Source: UBA7330 sp043554545 (GTDB lineage: Bacteria > Bacteroidota > Bacteroidia > Cytophagales > Cyclobacteriaceae). Taken from it: DNA of 64,000 nt. The translations under genes and the position numbers were made by a program. Shown here piece by piece: positions 36,436 to 45,481 of this stretch. Where the stretch lies: the NCBI GenBank assembly GCA_043554545.1, contig CP121337.1:744001-808000 (forward strand). Reading direction: 5' to 3'. Under the pieces are notes generated by a model. The model ran no database searches. It saw only the letters and a program-made list of their open reading frames with translations, and was not told the origin of the DNA. Each line of letters begins with the position of its first letter. Positions within the stretch are counted from its first letter, which is position 1.

Positions 36436-37695
36436 TTACTCTGAATATTTATCATAGGAGCCTTCTGTAACATCTTTTACCTTTTCCAGATATTGGAATC
36501 CATACTTTCGGTCGGGTAATAAATAACCTCCTTCAATCCATTCATTCCAGGAAAAAATGGTGATTAGTTTTGTCTGCTTGGGATGCGTATCACAGTAATT
36601 TTTTGCTTCCTGAAGAAACCCGGCAAAACTTTCCGGAGACTTATTATAACGCACGACATCTTCCTCTCCATCATCAGGAAACCTTGGCGTATCATCCCAT
36701 CCGATAGAAACGTTGGTAAAAAAGGGCAATTCTTGTGAACTATCCCAATTGGTTCTGATATCAATAGCTTTTGCAGCCCATTTCATATAGTCCTGTTCCT
36801 TCATCCAACCCCAGTTATACTGGGATAGACTATTGATTTTTAATGCCTTGTGTGTTTCCAATCTTTCCTGATCAGGCTCGCCATATATGATCAATTGAAT
36901 GTGAAGGTCCGGAAACCCTGCGGCTTTGGTTTTTTCTCTAAAGTAATCTAAGGCTTCAGCTGTTTTTTCAATCCCCCCTAAACCCTCCAGTAGGTTCCTT
37001 AGGCTGAATATTGAAAAAACAGGCATACCATCAATTTTAAAATAGTTGGGTTGACTAAAATAGTTTTTGATCACCCTGTCCACAATTATTTTGAAGTTTG
37101 CTAAATCGACTGCCCCATCCCAAAGCAAACTTGTGTCATCTTTAAACTTATGAACGTTCCAATAATTTCTTCTCACATCATGATTGGCCCACATCAAATA
37201 AAAATTCATTTTATCCCGATTGTTTGCTTTTAGAAAGCCATTATTTAGACTGCTTTCCAGAAATGGTCCCTCGTCAAACCAATACCAATCAAAAATGAAA
37301 GTGTTTATCCCGTGGTCGGTCGCTGCATCAATCCATTTTTCCATCACTTTGGGATCATCATCCATTTCATAACCCCATAAAGGCACTTTTGGCTGATAAT
37401 GTCCTTTAAATCGGGCATCTCCTTTTTTTATCACTTCCCATTCTCCGGTTCCTTCAGGCCAGAGCATATCTCCGAAACGTTCATCATGATGACACGATGG
37501 CCAGATGTAAGCCGCAACATTATATGCTTCATTATTGGCTTGAATAACGTCGTTTTTTTCTGTTTTACTTTCTTCGGTATTCGTGCATGAAAATGCGATC
37601 AAACAAATAGAGATGCTTGAAAGTGAGGAAAGGGTTTTAAAAGATGACTTATACATTTTAAACATTTTTAATAAAAGTATCAGATTCACATGCAC
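36436..37695 (-). CDS. GH99-like / WbsX-like lipoprotein
   Basis: A 419-residue predicted lipoprotein; the signal ends in AFSC with Thr-Asn-Thr following. The true start may be a Met 10 or 13 codons into the frame. The mature part begins YNVAAYIWPSCHHDERFGD and has GEWEVIKKGDARFKGHYQPK, PLWGYEMDDDPKVMEKWIDA, THGINTFIFDWYWFDEGPF and the C-terminal FSWNEWIEGGYLLPD. These are signatures of the WbsX/GH99-like (TIM-barrel) family, often found in polysaccharide loci. Whether it hydrolyses or transfers is unknown. It is a single gene, with carbohydrate-related genes a few kilobases to the right. Confidence 0.83.
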   Translation of the reverse strand: MHVNLILLLKMFKMYKSSFKTLSSLSSISICLIAFSCTNTEESKTEKNDVIQANNEAYNVAAYIWPSCHHDERFGDMLWPEGTGEWEVIKKGDARFKGHYQPKVPLWGYEMDDDPKVMEKWIDAATDHGINTFIFDWYWFDEGPFLESSLNNGFLKANNRDKMNFYLMWANHDVRRNYWNVHKFKDDTSLLWDGAVDLANFKIIVDRVIKNYFSQPNYFKIDGMPVFSIFSLRNLLEGLGGIEKTAEALDYFREKTKAAGFPDLHIQLIIYGEPDQERLETHKALKINSLSQYNWGWMKEQDYMKWAAKAIDIRTNWDSSQELPFFTNVSIGWDDTPRFPDDGEEDVVRYNKSPESFAGFLQEAKNYCDTHPKQTKLITIFSWNEWIEGGYLLPDRKYGFQYLEKVKDVTEGSYDKYSE

Positions 37696-37827
37696 TTTGC
37701 AAGAAGCTGATAACTTGGTTTATCTCAGATTTATTCTTTTAGGAACTTAACTGATAATTAGCTAAAATAGATTCTGAGATTCTGGTTGTAAGAAGTAATC
37801 TAAATCTCAACTATGCTAAATAAATTA

Positions 37828-37866
37828 ACGAGAAGTCAGCCTATTAAGCACTCCTGGTTAAGTTTA
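37828..37866 (+). repeat. 39-bp direct repeat, left copy
   Basis: The stretch beginning ACGAGAAGTCAGCCTATTAA recurs at 38333-38371 with a single mismatch (A/C at 37838 versus 38343). The copies are 505 bases apart and bracket the small cupin gene. Confidence 0.9.
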
Positions 37867-37902
37867 ATAGTAGGTATAGAGCGTTTCGATATCCAGCCTC
37901 CT

Positions 37903-38187
37903 TTACTTTAATAATACGAGTTGACTGTCTACATTACCAATTACCCAATGTCTCACCATGGGTTCAATATTTATATAGTCGCCGCATTGTAATGTCTCTT
38001 TAATTCCTTTTTCGTTTTCAAACACAACTTCTCCAACTATACAAATTAACAATGCTGGCACTTTGGTAGTATGTTCCTTAAGTTGTTGATTTTGTAGTAT
38101 TTGTAAGGCTGTTGCTACTCCTTCTCCTTTGAATAATTGAGTAGCTGAAACAGGCTTTTCTGTCTGGTGATTATTTTTTATGTTCAT
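37903..38187 (-). CDS. Small cupin-like protein
   Basis: A 94-residue single-domain cupin. ICIVGEVVFENEKGIKETL and GDYINIEPMVRHWVIG fit cupin motifs 1 and 2, with HW as the only clear metal-ligand-type His. There is no signal peptide. It is probably a small regulatory or stress-response cupin; no substrate can be named. Its ATG overlaps the end of a truncated membrane-peptide frame, and both are enclosed by 39-bp direct repeats. Confidence 0.75.
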   Translation of the reverse strand: MNIKNNHQTEKPVSATQLFKGEGVATALQILQNQQLKEHTTKVPALLICIVGEVVFENEKGIKETLQCGDYINIEPMVRHWVIGNVDSQLVLLK

Positions 38188-38317
38188 CGATTTTGACTTT
38201 TTTCATTGTTAAGTATGCCAGGGATGTAAGTACAAAAGTCAAGCTAATGCTAAAAATTGTAAGGCTCCCAATAGCCGTGTTTTTATCATTATATTTAACA
38301 ATAACTACTTCAATTAT
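38171..38317 (-). pseudogene. Remnant of a membrane-protein gene upstream of the cupin
   Basis: An open frame of 48 codons without a start, ending 17 bases inside the cupin gene. It encodes one strong hydrophobic helix (AIGSLTIFSISLTFVLTSLA) followed by a basic tail, as at the C terminus of a transporter or sensor. It is cut off at its 5' side by a stop 13 bases from the right-hand direct repeat. The most likely reading is a gene end left after a deletion; a true small membrane peptide with a non-standard start is the alternative. Confidence 0.35.
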
Positions 38318-38332
38318 TCAGGATAATTATTG

Positions 38333-38371
38333 ACGAGAAGTCCGCCTATTAAGCACTCCTGGTTAAGTTTA
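38333..38371 (+). repeat. 39-bp direct repeat, right copy
   Basis: This copy differs from 37828-37866 at one base. It ends 5 bases before the start codon of the FAD-dependent oxidoreductase gene, so it must be part of that gene's leader or promoter region. Confidence 0.9.
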
Positions 38372-38376
38372 CACTC

Positions 38377-39939
38377 ATGAGCACACTTGTACAAATTTCC
38401 ATATTGCCACATGAGCAAGAAGATGAAGCGATGCTGCTCAACTTAGCCCTTGATAAGTCTAAAATTCTAAAAGAGTCGGTGAAGGAATGGAGGATTCGTA
38501 AAAGATCAATAGATGCCAGAAAAGCACCTGTGAAAATGAATCTTCAAATAGAGATTTGGCTGGAGAATGAGGAAAGAATTGGAATCGACCCATTTATCCC
38601 GATGGCTGTTTCTGATGCCAAAAAAATAGCAATTATTGGAATGGGTCCTGCAGGAATGTTTGCTGCCTTGCGTGCCATTGAAGGAGGTTTTAAACCTATC
38701 ATATTTGAAAGAGGTAAAGATGTTCGTTCACGAAGAAGAGATCTAGCTAGTATAACGAGGGAGCAAAGGGTTAACCCAGAATCAAATTACTGCTTTGGCG
38801 AAGGTGGGGCAGGAACTTTTTCTGATGGTAAACTTTATACACGTTCTAAAAAACGGGGCAATGTAGCCAAGGTATTAGAGTGGTTGGTTCATTTTGGTGC
38901 AAGTGATAACATTTTAGTAGATGCCCATCCACATATTGGTACCAACAAGCTCCCGAAGATAATTAGTACAGTACGTGAGGCGATTATTGAAGCAGGTGGT
39001 GAAATTCATTTTAATTCAAAGCTCACGGATATAAACGTTGAAAAGGCACAGATTCAATCTATTCAAATAAACAAGGATTCCTGGTTTGAATTTGATGATG
39101 TGGTACTTGCAACAGGACATTCCGCGAGAGACATCTACTACCTTTTACATGCTAAAAACATAAAGATTGAGGCCAAACCTTTTGCTATTGGCGTAAGGGT
39201 AGAACATCAGCAGGAACTGATAGATAAGATTCAATATCATGGAGATGATAACAACCCTTATCTGCCTCCGGCGTCCTATAGTTTGGTAGAGCAGATTGAT
39301 GGAATGGGTGTTTATTCTTTCTGTATGTGTCCGGGTGGGGTGATCGCTCCATGCGCTACGGAACCAGGCGAGGTAGTGACCAATGGTTGGAGTCCTAGCA
39401 AGCGAAACAATCCTTATTCAAACTCCGGAATAGTGGTGAGTGTAGCTCCGAAAGACCTTCCAAACTTCATCGAAGGTGATCCATTTGTAAGTCTTGATTT
39501 TCAAAAGACTATCGAGCAAACTTGTTGGGAGGTAGCAGGGAAGTCACAACAGGTACCGGCACAGCGGATGATCGATTTTATCGAAGGTAGGGTTTCCAAA
39601 GACCTACCGAAAACATCTTATCATCCCGGAATCGTGAGTGTAGATTTAAATACTGTTTTGCCGCCATTTTTAGCTAAAAGACTACGGAAGGCATTTATCG
39701 CGTTTGGAAAAAAGATGAGAGGATACTGCACCAATGATGCGGTGATTCATGCACCCGAATCACGAACGTCTTCTCCAGTGCTTATTCCCAGAGATCCTGA
39801 TACATTGTCGCATGTAGCTGTGAATGGTCTATATCCGTGTGGTGAAGGTGCTGGCTACGCTGGCGGTATCATGTCTGCCGCCATAGATGGACTAAACTGT
39901 ATGGATGCCATTTTGAAGAGGAGAAGTGACGTATCCTAG
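38377..39939 (+). CDS. FAD-dependent oxidoreductase (COG2509-like)
   Basis: A 520-residue flavoprotein with no signal peptide. After a leader domain of about 80 residues comes the FAD motif GMGPAGMFAALRAIEGG, then SNYCFGEGGAGTFSDGKLYT and KRGNVAKVLEW. MCPGGVIAPCATEPGEVVTN and the C-terminal GEGAGYAGGIMSAAIDGL complete the pattern of the widespread uncharacterised FAD-dependent dehydrogenase family (COG2509). The reaction is unknown. It is a single gene; 301 bases without a gene follow, filled by the hairpin repeats. Confidence 0.88.
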   Translation: MSTLVQISILPHEQEDEAMLLNLALDKSKILKESVKEWRIRKRSIDARKAPVKMNLQIEIWLENEERIGIDPFIPMAVSDAKKIAIIGMGPAGMFAALRAIEGGFKPIIFERGKDVRSRRRDLASITREQRVNPESNYCFGEGGAGTFSDGKLYTRSKKRGNVAKVLEWLVHFGASDNILVDAHPHIGTNKLPKIISTVREAIIEAGGEIHFNSKLTDINVEKAQIQSIQINKDSWFEFDDVVLATGHSARDIYYLLHAKNIKIEAKPFAIGVRVEHQQELIDKIQYHGDDNNPYLPPASYSLVEQIDGMGVYSFCMCPGGVIAPCATEPGEVVTNGWSPSKRNNPYSNSGIVVSVAPKDLPNFIEGDPFVSLDFQKTIEQTCWEVAGKSQQVPAQRMIDFIEGRVSKDLPKTSYHPGIVSVDLNTVLPPFLAKRLRKAFIAFGKKMRGYCTNDAVIHAPESRTSSPVLIPRDPDTLSHVAVNGLYPCGEGAGYAGGIMSAAIDGLNCMDAILKRRSDVS

Positions 39940-40010
39940 GACCTTACTTTAGTATTCCTTCCCATAGAGTTTTTCTTTATTGGTTGACAAATTGTAAATC
40001 ATCGCTCCAG

Positions 40011-40138
40011 TCCGTAGCGTTTTCTCTACGGATCTATCTTGACTATCCGTAGAGGGCCTCTACGGATGAACAAATAAAACTGAGTCTAAGACTCAGGACT
40101 ATACCAAAATCCTTAGCGCCCTTCGGAGGTCTAAGGAT
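40011..40138. repeat. Composite hairpin repeat, copy B
   Basis: An imperfect TCCGTAG hairpin (40011-40032), then ATCCGTAGAG-ggc-CTCTACGGAT (40045-40067), CTGAGTCT-a-AGACTCAG (40080-40096), and arms ATCCTTAG / CTAAGGAT around a CTTCGG loop (40109-40138). The last three match copy A in order and spacing to within one base. It lies in the 301-base gap before the phosphofructokinase gene, in which I see no gene. Confidence 0.85.
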
Positions 40139-40240
40139 AATAGAGAGATAACAAGGATCTTGTGCATAGAGAATAGGTAGCTTAACTGCATATTATTTAT
40201 CTTTAGATTTCAGGTAATATTTTAAATCTCAATTATCTAA

Positions 40241-41461
40241 ATGAAAGACAAAAGCATTGCCATCATTTGCGGAGGTGGACCAGCTCCTGGCATCAACACA
40301 GTAATCAGTACCGTCGCAAAAGTATTTCTAAAAGATGGTTACAGAGTTCTGGGTGTTCATCACGGTTACAAAGGGTTATTTTCAGATGAACCTGATATCA
40401 AGGAATTTGATTTTGAACATGCAGACAGGATCTTTAGCAGGGGAGGTTCTACATTGGTTATGTCAAGGTACAAACCTAAGAATGAAGAGTTCAAGGTTGA
40501 TTTTTTCGTTAAGAACAACGTTAAACTTTTGGTAACCATAGGTGGTGACGATACTGCCAGCACCGCCAATCGGATTGCTAAATTTTTGGGTGACCACCAG
40601 GTAGAGGTAAAGAATATTCATGTTCCTAAAACGATAGATAATGACCTTCCTTTACCAGATAGGAATCCAACTTTTGGATTTCATTCCGCCAAAGATGAAG
40701 GGGTGAAAATTGGAAATACGGTTTATGAAGATGCCCGCACCAGCCAGAACTGGTTTATCATGTCTGCCATGGGAAGGTCCGCAGGTCATCTGGCCTTCGG
40801 TATTGCTACCGGTTGTCACTTTCCGATGATGATTATTCCGGAAATGTTTTACAATACCAAACCGACCCTGGAAAAGATCATCAACCTGATTATTTCCTCT
40901 ATGCTTAAGCGAAAGATTCTTAAGATTCACTATGGGGTTGCCATCGTTAGCGAAGGCGTTTTTCACGCGATTGATGAGGAGGAGTTGAAAGCCAGTGGGA
41001 TCCTTTTCACTTACGATGATCATGGCCATCCTGAATTAGGTAATGTCAGTAAGTCCAATATCTTCAATGTACTGGTACAGGATCGGTTGAAGAAACTGGG
41101 TATTGTTATTAAAAGTAGACCAGTAGAATTGGGTTATGAATTGAGATGTTGCAGACCAATCGGCTATGATCTGACGCTTTGTTCATTGCTTGGCATTGGA
41201 GTTAAGAAGCTTTATGATGAAGGAGTCACAGGTTGTATTGTATCGGCCAATTCAAGGGGTGACATTTCACCTTTGTTTTTATCTGAGTTTGAGAATTCGG
41301 ATGGTAAAATACCTCCCAGGTTAGTAGAAATGGACTCCCAGATTGCCAGGTTGTTTTTTAAAAACCTGCATTACATCAGGAAGGACGATTACGAATTAAT
41401 TACTTCCCTGGTTAAGGACCCAGCAACTTATGATTTTAATAAGATATTGAAATGGGACTAA
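40241..41461 (+). CDS. pfp: 6-phosphofructokinase, diphosphate-dependent type
   Basis: A 406-residue phosphofructokinase. GGGPAPGIN at the N terminus, TIGGDDTAST and PKTIDNDLPLPD are decisive. PPi-dependent enzymes have GGDD and PKTIDND where ATP enzymes have GGDG and PGTIDND. It therefore probably uses diphosphate as phosphoryl donor and works reversibly between fructose 6-phosphate and fructose 1,6-bisphosphate. SAMGRSAGHLAFGIA and the C-terminal LRCCRPIGYDLTL fit. It stands alone. Confidence 0.9.
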   Translation: MKDKSIAIICGGGPAPGINTVISTVAKVFLKDGYRVLGVHHGYKGLFSDEPDIKEFDFEHADRIFSRGGSTLVMSRYKPKNEEFKVDFFVKNNVKLLVTIGGDDTASTANRIAKFLGDHQVEVKNIHVPKTIDNDLPLPDRNPTFGFHSAKDEGVKIGNTVYEDARTSQNWFIMSAMGRSAGHLAFGIATGCHFPMMIIPEMFYNTKPTLEKIINLIISSMLKRKILKIHYGVAIVSEGVFHAIDEEELKASGILFTYDDHGHPELGNVSKSNIFNVLVQDRLKKLGIVIKSRPVELGYELRCCRPIGYDLTLCSLLGIGVKKLYDEGVTGCIVSANSRGDISPLFLSEFENSDGKIPPRLVEMDSQIARLFFKNLHYIRKDDYELITSLVKDPATYDFNKILKWD

Positions 41462-41596
41462 AATAGAGATCAAGCGGCATCGAAGTTGGGTTCCGATATC
41501 CGAATCAGAAGTGTCTTCTGCTGTTCTTATGCTAGATTATATGTTGATGGCTATAATCGTATGTTCGCTCAAATGCGTATAAAAAAGTCAAGTCTA

Positions 41597-43906
41597 TTAA
41601 TCACTTATGATCCAGGATAAATTAAAGGAATACATTATTTTTCCATCTGTCAGATAAATGATGCCATCCGGACTTTGTATAACTGACATATAACCAAGCG
41701 CTTGTCCCTGCGTCCTTGATAGGATATTGCTTTTTTGCCAGGGTGCGATCCCGATTTCTTTAGTGTCCGCCCCTTGAACATCACTGACTACCCGTCGATA
41801 TTCGGCTGGCCACGTCTCGCCATTATCAAAAGAAACCGCCACATAGAGTCCTGAGATTTCTTCTAATTGAGATTCAGCATTTTTAGCCATTATGCCCTTG
41901 TTGGCAAAGCCAACATGAAGAATTGGTTTTACATCAGGGTACCTGGTGTTTCGGCTATAATTAAGCCTTATCAAACCAAAACGTTGCTCACTTTTAATGG
42001 ACGGAAAGACAGAAGGCTTATGTTTCCACGTATGACCACCATCAAGAGAAATACTTAGTGGTGCTTTTCCCGCAAAATACTTTCCATTATCTCTTCCAAT
42101 AGCTAAGTAATCATTCTTCCCGTCATTATTTTGATCATTAATCTCAACCACAGCTGCATGAATACCTGAAATACGATTTTCTGTAGGTGTATTTGAAGAA
42201 TGCCCACGTCTGTACCAGGTCTCACCCCCGTCAGAACTCACCACCAAGCTTCCTGTTGTACTTGAACCATCAAAGGTGCCATCAGCAACAAATATCAAAT
42301 CTCCGTTTGAGGCTTCAAGCATATTGGCTTCCAGGGTTACACCCTGTGTATAGCCATGATCTAATTCTAAGACCATCTTCACGGGGGACCAGGTAGCACC
42401 ATTGTCATTACTCCTTCTATAGCCCAAGGCCATTTTGTCCCACCTGCCACTCGCTCCGATGCTTGCCATCTGATGAAGAATACCGGGGCCATTAATTGTC
42501 GAGGTGATAATGTTAGACGCATGCATATTTCTATCGGCCGCTTTTAAGAACTCTGAGGGATACGTCCATGCTAAGGTTCCATCACTTTGCCTTTTTCCAC
42601 GACTGGCGACTAATGTCAACTCCGGACCTACTTCACTTTCACCAGTAAACCATGAAACCAAAATATCCCCATTCTTACACCAGGCAATGGTAGGGGAATG
42701 ATTATGGGTGTATAGCGGACCTGTCAACGAAGCGCTCTTAGTGATTGGATCAAATCCAAATTGTTTCAGCTGTTCAATAGAACCATAATGTGAACCATCG
42801 TCTAATTTTGGAACCAGCTCATAAAGGGAAGTCATCTCAAATGTGGGTTTATCAGTATCCTGTCCCCATTGATGATCCACCTGAGTGACATGATCATTCC
42901 ATGGCCTTATCTCAGGTTTGCTCGTCTCAAGGATGAGTTTAGTAGTTTTTGGAATTCTTACTAATCTTATCCCAATTAGATAATGTTGTTCATTGATGGC
43001 AGCGCTCATTCTATTTGCCGATCGCGTGTGTTGTACATGATCATTGTGACTACCACCTCTTGCCACTTTAAAGTCTCCAGTTACTGGTCCTGATGGATTA
43101 GTTGTCTGATTTGGATCATAAATTCCATACCAATCGTGAACCCATTCCTCTACGCCTCCGTGGACGTCATATACGCCGAAGGCATTTGGGGCTGACTGAC
43201 CAATGCTCAGGTCTACATCTTGTACTTCATTTTTATCTGGATATACATCTTCAACACCTACACAATCATCTGTTTTCCAGGTTGTCCATCCTCGGCAACC
43301 ATTTGACCAGGTATAAGGATATGACCATTGATAATTCATGGCTTTCATAGCAGATGCCGAAAAAGGATTGTTTTCGTAAACGTTTTGAGTGTTCCCATCA
43401 CTAAATATGGTCCGGCTCCCTGCCCTGGCCACATATTCCCACTCTGCTTCTGTAGGTAGACGGTAGGTATACTTTCGATCCATCTTACTCAGCCACTGTG
43501 CAAAATCTGATGCGTCTTGCCAACTCACATAAACTGCTGCTTCATCATCATTAGCAGAGATGCCCTTGAAGCTCCCTCTAAGGGCTTTATGTTCAGGGGC
43601 AAATTGCTCATACTGAAGGTTGGTAATCTCGTATTTGGATACTTCAAAATCTTTGGTGATTTCAATTTTCCTCACTGGAAATTCATCCTGGATGAATATG
43701 CTTCTCCAGCCCTGATCTTCACCAGCCACAATATATTTTGGATCTAAGTCAGCTCCCATGAGAAACGTACCTTTTGAGATTTTGACAAATTCAATGTTGT
43801 GATCTGAATCCCTCCCATTTTGAGCATAAGACAAAGTGGGGTCCATCCAGACGATCAAATAAATTAGACTGTATAAATACACCAGATATCCTCTTGATTT
43901 TGACAT
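41597..43906 (-). CDS. Fusion of a formylglycine-enzyme-like (SUMF1) domain and a sialidase-like exo-hydrolase
   Basis: A 769-residue secreted protein; the first 28 residues (KSRGYLVYLYSLIYLIVW...SYAQ) act as a signal peptide. Residues about 38-325 are an FGE/SUMF1-type domain (GTFLMGADLD, YRLPTEAEWEYVARAG, GVYDVHGGVEEWVHDWYG, ANRMSA...IGIRLVRI). No catalytic cysteine pattern is evident, so it may bind sugars or protein. Residues about 385-760 are a six-blade sialidase-like domain with four Asp boxes: SNDNGATW, SSDGGETW, SLDGGHTW, SFDNGETW. THNHSPTIAWCKNGDILVSW resembles exo-hydrolases of BNR type. The sugar is unknown, as sialic acid is not the only substrate of this fold. It has a 186-base promoter gap to the divergent pectate lyase. 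Confidence 0.85.
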   Translation of the reverse strand: MSKSRGYLVYLYSLIYLIVWMDPTLSYAQNGRDSDHNIEFVKISKGTFLMGADLDPKYIVAGEDQGWRSIFIQDEFPVRKIEITKDFEVSKYEITNLQYEQFAPEHKALRGSFKGISANDDEAAVYVSWQDASDFAQWLSKMDRKYTYRLPTEAEWEYVARAGSRTIFSDGNTQNVYENNPFSASAMKAMNYQWSYPYTWSNGCRGWTTWKTDDCVGVEDVYPDKNEVQDVDLSIGQSAPNAFGVYDVHGGVEEWVHDWYGIYDPNQTTNPSGPVTGDFKVARGGSHNDHVQHTRSANRMSAAINEQHYLIGIRLVRIPKTTKLILETSKPEIRPWNDHVTQVDHQWGQDTDKPTFEMTSLYELVPKLDDGSHYGSIEQLKQFGFDPITKSASLTGPLYTHNHSPTIAWCKNGDILVSWFTGESEVGPELTLVASRGKRQSDGTLAWTYPSEFLKAADRNMHASNIITSTINGPGILHQMASIGASGRWDKMALGYRRSNDNGATWSPVKMVLELDHGYTQGVTLEANMLEASNGDLIFVADGTFDGSSTTGSLVVSSDGGETWYRRGHSSNTPTENRISGIHAAVVEINDQNNDGKNDYLAIGRDNGKYFAGKAPLSISLDGGHTWKHKPSVFPSIKSEQRFGLIRLNYSRNTRYPDVKPILHVGFANKGIMAKNAESQLEEISGLYVAVSFDNGETWPAEYRRVVSDVQGADTKEIGIAPWQKSNILSRTQGQALGYMSVIQSPDGIIYLTDGKIMYSFNLSWIISD

Positions 43907-44023
43907 GTTTACTATTTGATTTTGGCGATGGCCGGGCTATTTTATTGGAAATTATATTAATTAACCAAAAAAGACAATCTATTAAGGTAATCGAAGTGTA
44001 AACTCATGATCTAAATAAAGTAT

Positions 44024-44031
44024 TAAATTTG
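44024..44031 (+). promoter_or_regulatory. Possible -7 box before the PL10-like gene
   Basis: TAAATTTG matches TAnnTTTG, 62 bases before the start codon of the PL10-like gene. No good -33 box is visible. Confidence 0.35.
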
Positions 44032-44092
44032 GATAAGGTCTTAGAAATCAAGATCATGATATAATTATTTAGAACATTAAACCCAAAATCAA

Positions 44093-45472
44093 ATGAAAAA
44101 CACCTCATGGATTATCACCTTTTGTTTAATTGTTCTTTCAAGTGCCATATCTGCGGCTGATTTAGCCAAGCAAGCAGCGACCTCCTTGAAAAAAGGTGTT
44201 TCTCACTTTTATTCCCTCAATTCCCATGGTGGGTATGTCTATTATGTTACACCTGATTTGTCTTTGCGATGGGGAGAATCACCAGCGGATGAGCATACCA
44301 TTGAGGTGCAACCTCCGGGAACCCCAGCTGTTGGCTTGTCATTTTTGAAAGTGTACAAGACCACAGGTGATTCGAAAGCATTGGAAGCGGCTAAGGAAGC
44401 AGCTTATGCGTTGATTGACGGACAAAATATAAACGGAGGTTGGGATCATACCATCAAATTCAATGACCTGAGCAATCAAACGGTAAGCTTCGATGATGAC
44501 CAGACACAAACAGCAGTCAGCTTTCTGATGGCCCTTGATCAGGAGATCGACGACCCAAAGCTGGACGCTGCAGTGAAAAAAGCCCTGGATATGATGATTA
44601 TGACCCAGCTGGCAAATGGTGGCTGGCCGCACAAATGGCCCGAACAAGGCAATTATCATGACTATGCTACCTTCAATGATGAGGGCATCAATGATTGTAT
44701 CCGTGTGATGATGGAGGCCTATCAATATTATGGAGATAATGAAGCGGTTGAGAAAAGTTTGCGGAAAGCAGCCAGATTTATGATGATCTCTCAGCTTCCA
44801 CCTCCGCAGCCAGGCTGGGCTCAGCAATACAATGAATTTCTACAACCTGCATGGGCCAGGGCTTTTGAGCCACCGGCAGTTTGTCCTTCAGTGACCATTA
44901 GGAATGTGGGAACTTTAATTGATCTATATCTGGTGTTGGGCCAGGGCACCCTATTGGAGCCGATTCCGGATGCATTGAGATGGTTGAATGATATTAGGCT
45001 GGAAAATGGTTTATGGGCCAGGTTTGTGGAGATTGGAACCAATAAATCCCTGTATTATGATCGGGGAAGGATCCGTGTAAATAGCACAGAGGAGTTACAT
45101 CCCGAGCGGAGAACCGGGTATGGTTACGAGACCAACATTGCCTCACAGATTGAGCGAGGAACCAAGAGGTATGAGATGGCCATTGAGCTGGGTCGTGAAG
45201 GCTTGATGAAAGTAGAAAATCCGCCGCTCACCAAAGAAAGTGCTACAAAAAGATTGGCGGTACTGGAAGACGAGGTCACTCGAATTCTGGATAGTCAGGA
45301 GTCCAACGGTGCCTGGATCACCAAAGACGACCGCTTTAAAAGAGACATGCCCAGAGGCGTTCGATGGAATGGTGAATATGATGTAATGGACCGGATCAGT
45401 AGCTCAGTTTTCAATCGCAATGTGGCTGTGCTCAGTGAATACATTGAGTTGAATGATTGGTTGGAAAAATAG
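44093..45472 (+). CDS. Pectate lyase, PL10-like
   Basis: A 459-residue secreted protein (signal peptide MKNTSWIITFCLIVLSSAISA). It is largely alpha-helical, with repeated aromatic-rich helices of an (alpha/alpha) barrel: NGGWDHTIKF, MTQLANGGWPHKWPE, YATFNDEGINDCIRV, PPPQPGWAQQYN and PAWARAFEPPAVCPS. These are blocks of PL10 pectate lyases, which split polygalacturonate by beta-elimination. TVSFDDDQTQTAVSFL lies where PL10 enzymes have a conserved acidic stretch. It is convergent with the DUF1593 gene of the sugar operon and shares its terminator. The family fit is good, though distant families with the same barrel cannot be excluded. Confidence 0.8.
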   Translation: MKNTSWIITFCLIVLSSAISAADLAKQAATSLKKGVSHFYSLNSHGGYVYYVTPDLSLRWGESPADEHTIEVQPPGTPAVGLSFLKVYKTTGDSKALEAAKEAAYALIDGQNINGGWDHTIKFNDLSNQTVSFDDDQTQTAVSFLMALDQEIDDPKLDAAVKKALDMMIMTQLANGGWPHKWPEQGNYHDYATFNDEGINDCIRVMMEAYQYYGDNEAVEKSLRKAARFMMISQLPPPQPGWAQQYNEFLQPAWARAFEPPAVCPSVTIRNVGTLIDLYLVLGQGTLLEPIPDALRWLNDIRLENGLWARFVEIGTNKSLYYDRGRIRVNSTEELHPERRTGYGYETNIASQIERGTKRYEMAIELGREGLMKVENPPLTKESATKRLAVLEDEVTRILDSQESNGAWITKDDRFKRDMPRGVRWNGEYDVMDRISSSVFNRNVAVLSEYIELNDWLEK

Positions 45473-45481
45473 AAAATAGTA

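Noticed and set aside
37884..37891. A TTTCGATA half-site like those near the DeoR promoter, downstream of the cupin gene.
   Set aside because: It is a single half-site at the 3' side of a gene, with no partner and no promoter; most likely chance.
40652..41029. A 125-codon frame antisense to the phosphofructokinase gene.
   Set aside because: It covers the diagnostic PFK motifs on the other strand and has no start context or recognisable features.
44339..44827. A 162-codon frame antisense to the PL10-like gene.
   Set aside because: The plus-strand gene has a signal peptide and clear family motifs over the same bases; the antisense product is not protein-like.
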